Below are positions 29,763 through 32,663 of a stretch of DNA of 32,663 bases, one piece after another (positions within the stretch are counted from its first letter, which is position 1; every line of letters begins with the position of its first letter). The stretch spans positions 1 through 32,663 of the forward strand of contig JAOUOC010000008.1 of assembly GCA_029880585.1 (NCBI GenBank), in the 5' to 3' direction. The DNA is from Gammaproteobacteria bacterium. GTDB lineage: Bacteria > Pseudomonadota > Gammaproteobacteria > Enterobacterales > Kangiellaceae. The notes below the pieces were generated by a model, which was given only the letters and a program-made list of their open reading frames with translations, did no database searches and was not told the origin of the DNA. A program made the position numbers and the translations under genes.

Positions 29763-30089
29763 CTATTTCAGAATATCAATAATCTCGTGGGTAGCTCTTG
29801 CCAACCTCAACACTCTATCATCAACTCTAACTACAACAGTACCTTCAATTACACCACCAAATGCTTTGTATTCTTTTTTTGCAATTGGCACTGCTTGTGC
29901 GTAAACAGTAGGCTCCAGAATAACGCCTTTGGCCAATTTCTTTTGCCATCCAGGCGGTAATTGACCACCACGCTCAACTTTCTTTTGTAATCCCGGAGGT
30001 AACTGCTTATCTTTTGGCGGCTTTGCATCAACAACGGTTGCAAGGGAAGATACCGCTAATCCCAAAACTAACAGTTTTAATAATTTCAT
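29763..30089 (-). CDS. Small exported RcnB/CigR-like protein
   Basis: Start trimmed to MKLLKLLVLGLAVSSLATVVDA (AGGAG RBS); duplicated QLPPGxQKKxxxGG motif as in RcnB/CigR-type proteins. Confidence 0.6.
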   Translation of the reverse strand: MKLLKLLVLGLAVSSLATVVDAKPPKDKQLPPGLQKKVERGGQLPPGWQKKLAKGVILEPTVYAQAVPIAKKEYKAFGGVIEGTVVVRVDDRVLRLARATHEIIDILK

Positions 30090-30136
30090 ATTAATCTCCT
30101 GAATGTATTTCAAAAATAATAAAACATACTAACGAA

Positions 30137-30211
30137 TTATTATTGCACAATTTTTCCATCTTTAACGATCATTTATTGGTTTTCTGTGTTGTTTTTCACG
30201 TCTTTATTCTT
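30137..30211 (-). pseudogene. Relic of the 3' end of a YafJ-type glutamine amidotransferase gene
   Basis: Minus-strand translation KNKDVKNNTENQ*MIVKDGKIVQ** aligns without gaps to SNEDWKPFTENQLMVIKNGKPV* at the C-terminus of the intact gene at 32200; contains an in-frame TAA where the intact gene has TTA. Confidence 0.65.
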
Positions 30212-30357
30212 CCTGCTTTAAGTATGACACTTAATCTCTTGATAATTTCACCTAATTAGAGTCAAAAAAAACTTTGTTTAAGCTCTCTGATATGGCTTTT
30301 ATAGATATTTAAACTACAGTTTATCCTAGAACTTGAATTTAATGACGAGATATAGAA

Positions 30358-32175
30358 ATGCCCTTTCGTATTTATTTTTTAGCGTGGATATCAATAATGA
30401 CTTATCAGTCAAATGCTGAGGTTGTGAAGATTGGTCTGCGTGCCCATAGCGGAGTAGAAAAGGGTATGGCGCAATGGCAACCAACAGCTGATTATCTGAC
30501 CAAGTCTATACCAGGCTATGAATTTGTCATAATGCCTTATGTCAGCCTTCAGGAATTGAGCGAACACTCAAGCAAAGCCGAATTTGACTTTGTTCTCACC
30601 AATCCCTCTTCATACATAGAGCTAGAGCTTGACCATGGTGCCAGCAGAATTCTCACATTGGAAAACAAACGACAGGGAGGGGCTTATACTCAGTTTGGCT
30701 CTGTAATATTTACTCTTAGCAAGAGTGAAATAAAAAACATAAAGGATCTGAAAGGCAAGCGTTTCATAGCTGTTTCAGAAAATGCATTTGGAGGTTGGCG
30801 TGTTGCCTGGCGAGAACTTCATCAACAGGGCATAAACCCGTCAACATACTTTAAAGAAATGCTATTTTCAGGTGGCATTCAGGAGGATGTCGTTCTAGCT
30901 GTTATGAAAGGGCATGCCGATGCTGGTACAGTCCGTACAGATATGCTGGAACGAATGGCTATAGCTGGACAAATTGATTTGGATGATATTCGAATTCTTA
31001 ACCCAAAGTTCACCAAAGACTTTCCTTTTATGCACAGCTCAAGACTATATCCTGAATGGCCTTTTGCCAAATTTCATCATACCTCATCTGAGTTGGCTCA
31101 GAAAGTTGCTGTGGCGTTATTATCTATACCACCGACACATGAAGCTGCAATTGCTGGCAAATATGCTGGTTGGACCGTTCCATTGGACTATGGTTCTGTT
31201 CATGCTTTGATGAAAGATCTCAAAGTAGGGCCCTATGAAAATTATGGTCAAATAAGTCTGGAGGATGTCGTAAGAAAATATCTTTACTGGATTATTGTAG
31301 TTTCCTTTTTGTTTCTTACTGCGTGGTTATTATTGGTTATGGCTGTCAGGTCGAATCGGAATTTGTCTATCACAAGGAAAGAATTGCTCGTTAGCAATGA
31401 CAATCTGAAACAAGCACACTCACATCTGGAAGATCGTGTAATGGAAAGAACAAGAGAACTGGAATTGGCAAAAGATGACGCTGAGAAAGCCAATAAAGCC
31501 AAATCTGAGTTTCTGTCTAGCATGAGCCATGAGCTGCGGACACCATTAAATGCAATAATAGGTTTTAGTGAATTAATGGATGTGGATAGAGAATATCCTC
31601 TGCCAGAATCCCATCGTTCTAGTCTGAAAGAAATTATGATAGCAGGAGATCACCTGCTTCATCTGATTAATGATGTGTTAGATCTGGCCAGAATTGAGAC
31701 TGGTAAACTTAAACTGGATATTATTGATGTATCTATCAACAGCTCAATCAATGAAGCTTTCTCATTAATAGCTCCCATGGCCTCACAGTCAGGCATTTCC
31801 CTGATAAATGAATTAAAAGACCAAACTGACATTACAGTACGAGCTGACAATGTGCGTTTCAAGCAAATTTTAATTAATCTTATCTCCAATGCAGTGAAAT
31901 ATAATAAACAAAATGGACAGATCCGTGTCAGTTGTGAATTACGTGATAATAATCATGTACGGATAGCGGTTACCGATACGGGCATGGGAATTATGGATAA
32001 AGAAATGGAAAAACTGTTCGAACCGTTTGAACGGATCGATCGTTTTTCTCAAGCTGAAGGCACAGGTGTTGGCCTTTCTGTTACCAAGAGCCTGGTCGAA
32101 GCTATGGGAGGCAGCATCGGTGTTACAAGTACTCCAGGAGAAGGTAGTGAGTTCTGGATTGAATTGCCATCCTGA
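30358..32175 (+). CDS. Sensor histidine kinase with N-terminal PhnD-like periplasmic substrate-binding domain
   Basis: N-terminal [24 protein letters not shown]...[12 protein letters not shown]...[27 protein letters not shown] (PhnD-like), one [22 protein letters not shown]-box, [12 protein letters not shown]-box, DTGMGI and GTGVGLS G-boxes. Confidence 0.92.
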   Translation: MPFRIYFLAWISIMTYQSNAEVVKIGLRAHSGVEKGMAQWQPTADYLTKSIPGYEFVIMPYVSLQELSEHSSKAEFDFVLTNPSSYIELELDHGASRILTLENKRQGGAYTQFGSVIFTLSKSEIKNIKDLKGKRFIAVSENAFGGWRVAWRELHQQGINPSTYFKEMLFSGGIQEDVVLAVMKGHADAGTVRTDMLERMAIAGQIDLDDIRILNPKFTKDFPFMHSSRLYPEWPFAKFHHTSSELAQKVAVALLSIPPTHEAAIAGKYAGWTVPLDYGSVHALMKDLKVGPYENYGQISLEDVVRKYLYWIIVVSFLFLTAWLLLVMAVRSNRNLSITRKELLVSNDNLKQAHSHLEDRVMERTRELELAKDDAEKANKAKSEFLSSMSHELRTPLNAIIGFSELMDVDREYPLPESHRSSLKEIMIAGDHLLHLINDVLDLARIETGKLKLDIIDVSINSSINEAFSLIAPMASQSGISLINELKDQTDITVRADNVRFKQILINLISNAVKYNKQNGQIRVSCELRDNNHVRIAVTDTGMGIMDKEMEKLFEPFERIDRFSQAEGTGVGLSVTKSLVEAMGGSIGVTSTPGEGSEFWIELPS

Positions 32176-32199
32176 AAGATGATCTTATTAATTTACATT

Positions 32200-32663
32200 T
32201 TAAACGGGTTTACCATTTTTAATGACCATTAATTGATTTTCTGTGAAAGGCTTCCAATCTTCATTAGATAATGGCACGCTGGCAATTAATACAATGGACT
32301 GCTTTTCTGTTTGCAAGTTCACCCCTGAAAGTTCAACATTATCTTCTTTCTGGCATTTGCGGATCAAATAATGCAATCCTGGCGCTCCTATCTTGCCATT
32401 TGCCTGCTTTCTTCGATTACCAAAAGCGAATAAATGTTGTCCGTCTGTATAGACAAAATTGGCTGGACCCATTTGTGCAAATGAGTTAAAAACAGATTCA
32501 ATAACAGCTGCTTTATCCTGTAAGCTAATCGCAGAGTTATCAGCTTTGTCCGCATGCGCCTTAAGTTGATCCAACAAATAACAAAAGGCATATTCAGAAT
32601 CTGTTTCTCCCTTTGGAAAATAACTGGACAGCTTTAATTGCTCTCTAATACCAATCAAATTGC
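32200..32663 (-). CDS. Class II glutamine amidotransferase (YafJ-type), 5' end outside window
   Basis: GETDSEYAFCYLLDQL, ANFVYTDGQHLFAF, VLIASVPLSNEDWKPF follow the YafJ/GATase-II pattern; frame is open to the window edge (the ORF-track start at 32658 is an internal TTG). Confidence 0.85.
   Translation of the reverse strand, partial: NLIGIREQLKLSSYFPKGETDSEYAFCYLLDQLKAHADKADNSAISLQDKAAVIESVFNSFAQMGPANFVYTDGQHLFAFGNRRKQANGKIGAPGLHYLIRKCQKEDNVELSGVNLQTEKQSIVLIASVPLSNEDWKPFTENQLMVIKNGKPV

Noticed and set aside
1-32663. Mobile elements, prophage, integrase/transposase, tRNA or rRNA genes
   Set aside because: No recognisable transposase/integrase protein in the ORF track and no tRNA/rRNA-like sequence noticed by eye; tRNAscan-SE, Infernal and ISfinder searches would be needed for certainty.

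Overview
This is a low-GC, gammaproteobacteria-like chromosomal window. Left to right it contains: (1) a housekeeping block: ribA 3' end, pepB, pcnB, folK, deoxynucleoside kinase, panB, panC. (2) An AT-rich, less conserved block at about 6.2-13.3 kb: a two-gene lipoprotein operon, a divergent DUF4105 protein, phaR, a DedA protein, a DUF2235/Tle1-like hydrolase, a higBA toxin-antitoxin pair, and a divergent Lgt-like membrane protein. (3) A complete minus-strand S10-spc-alpha ribosomal protein cluster from rpsJ (27250) to rplQ (13376), including secY, rpoA and the short rpmJ gene that the ORF track misses. (4) A DUF2891 protein, an SDR/FabG-like reductase, a small RcnB/CigR-like secreted protein, a PhnD-like-domain/histidine-kinase fusion, and a YafJ-type class II glutamine amidotransferase that runs off the window edge. 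Most of the content is known families. The best non-obvious signals are: a decayed copy of the yafJ 3' end at about 30.14-30.21 kb, so that the histidine-kinase gene sits between an intact and a relic copy; a probable TTG-start correction, an atypical C-terminus and candidate operator repeats for higBA; an Lgt-like protein whose key positions appear substituted; and structured RNA/promoter elements within the ribosomal cluster. I did not find convincing evidence for a wholly new multi-gene system. No tRNA, rRNA, CRISPR array, transposase or integrase was recognised.
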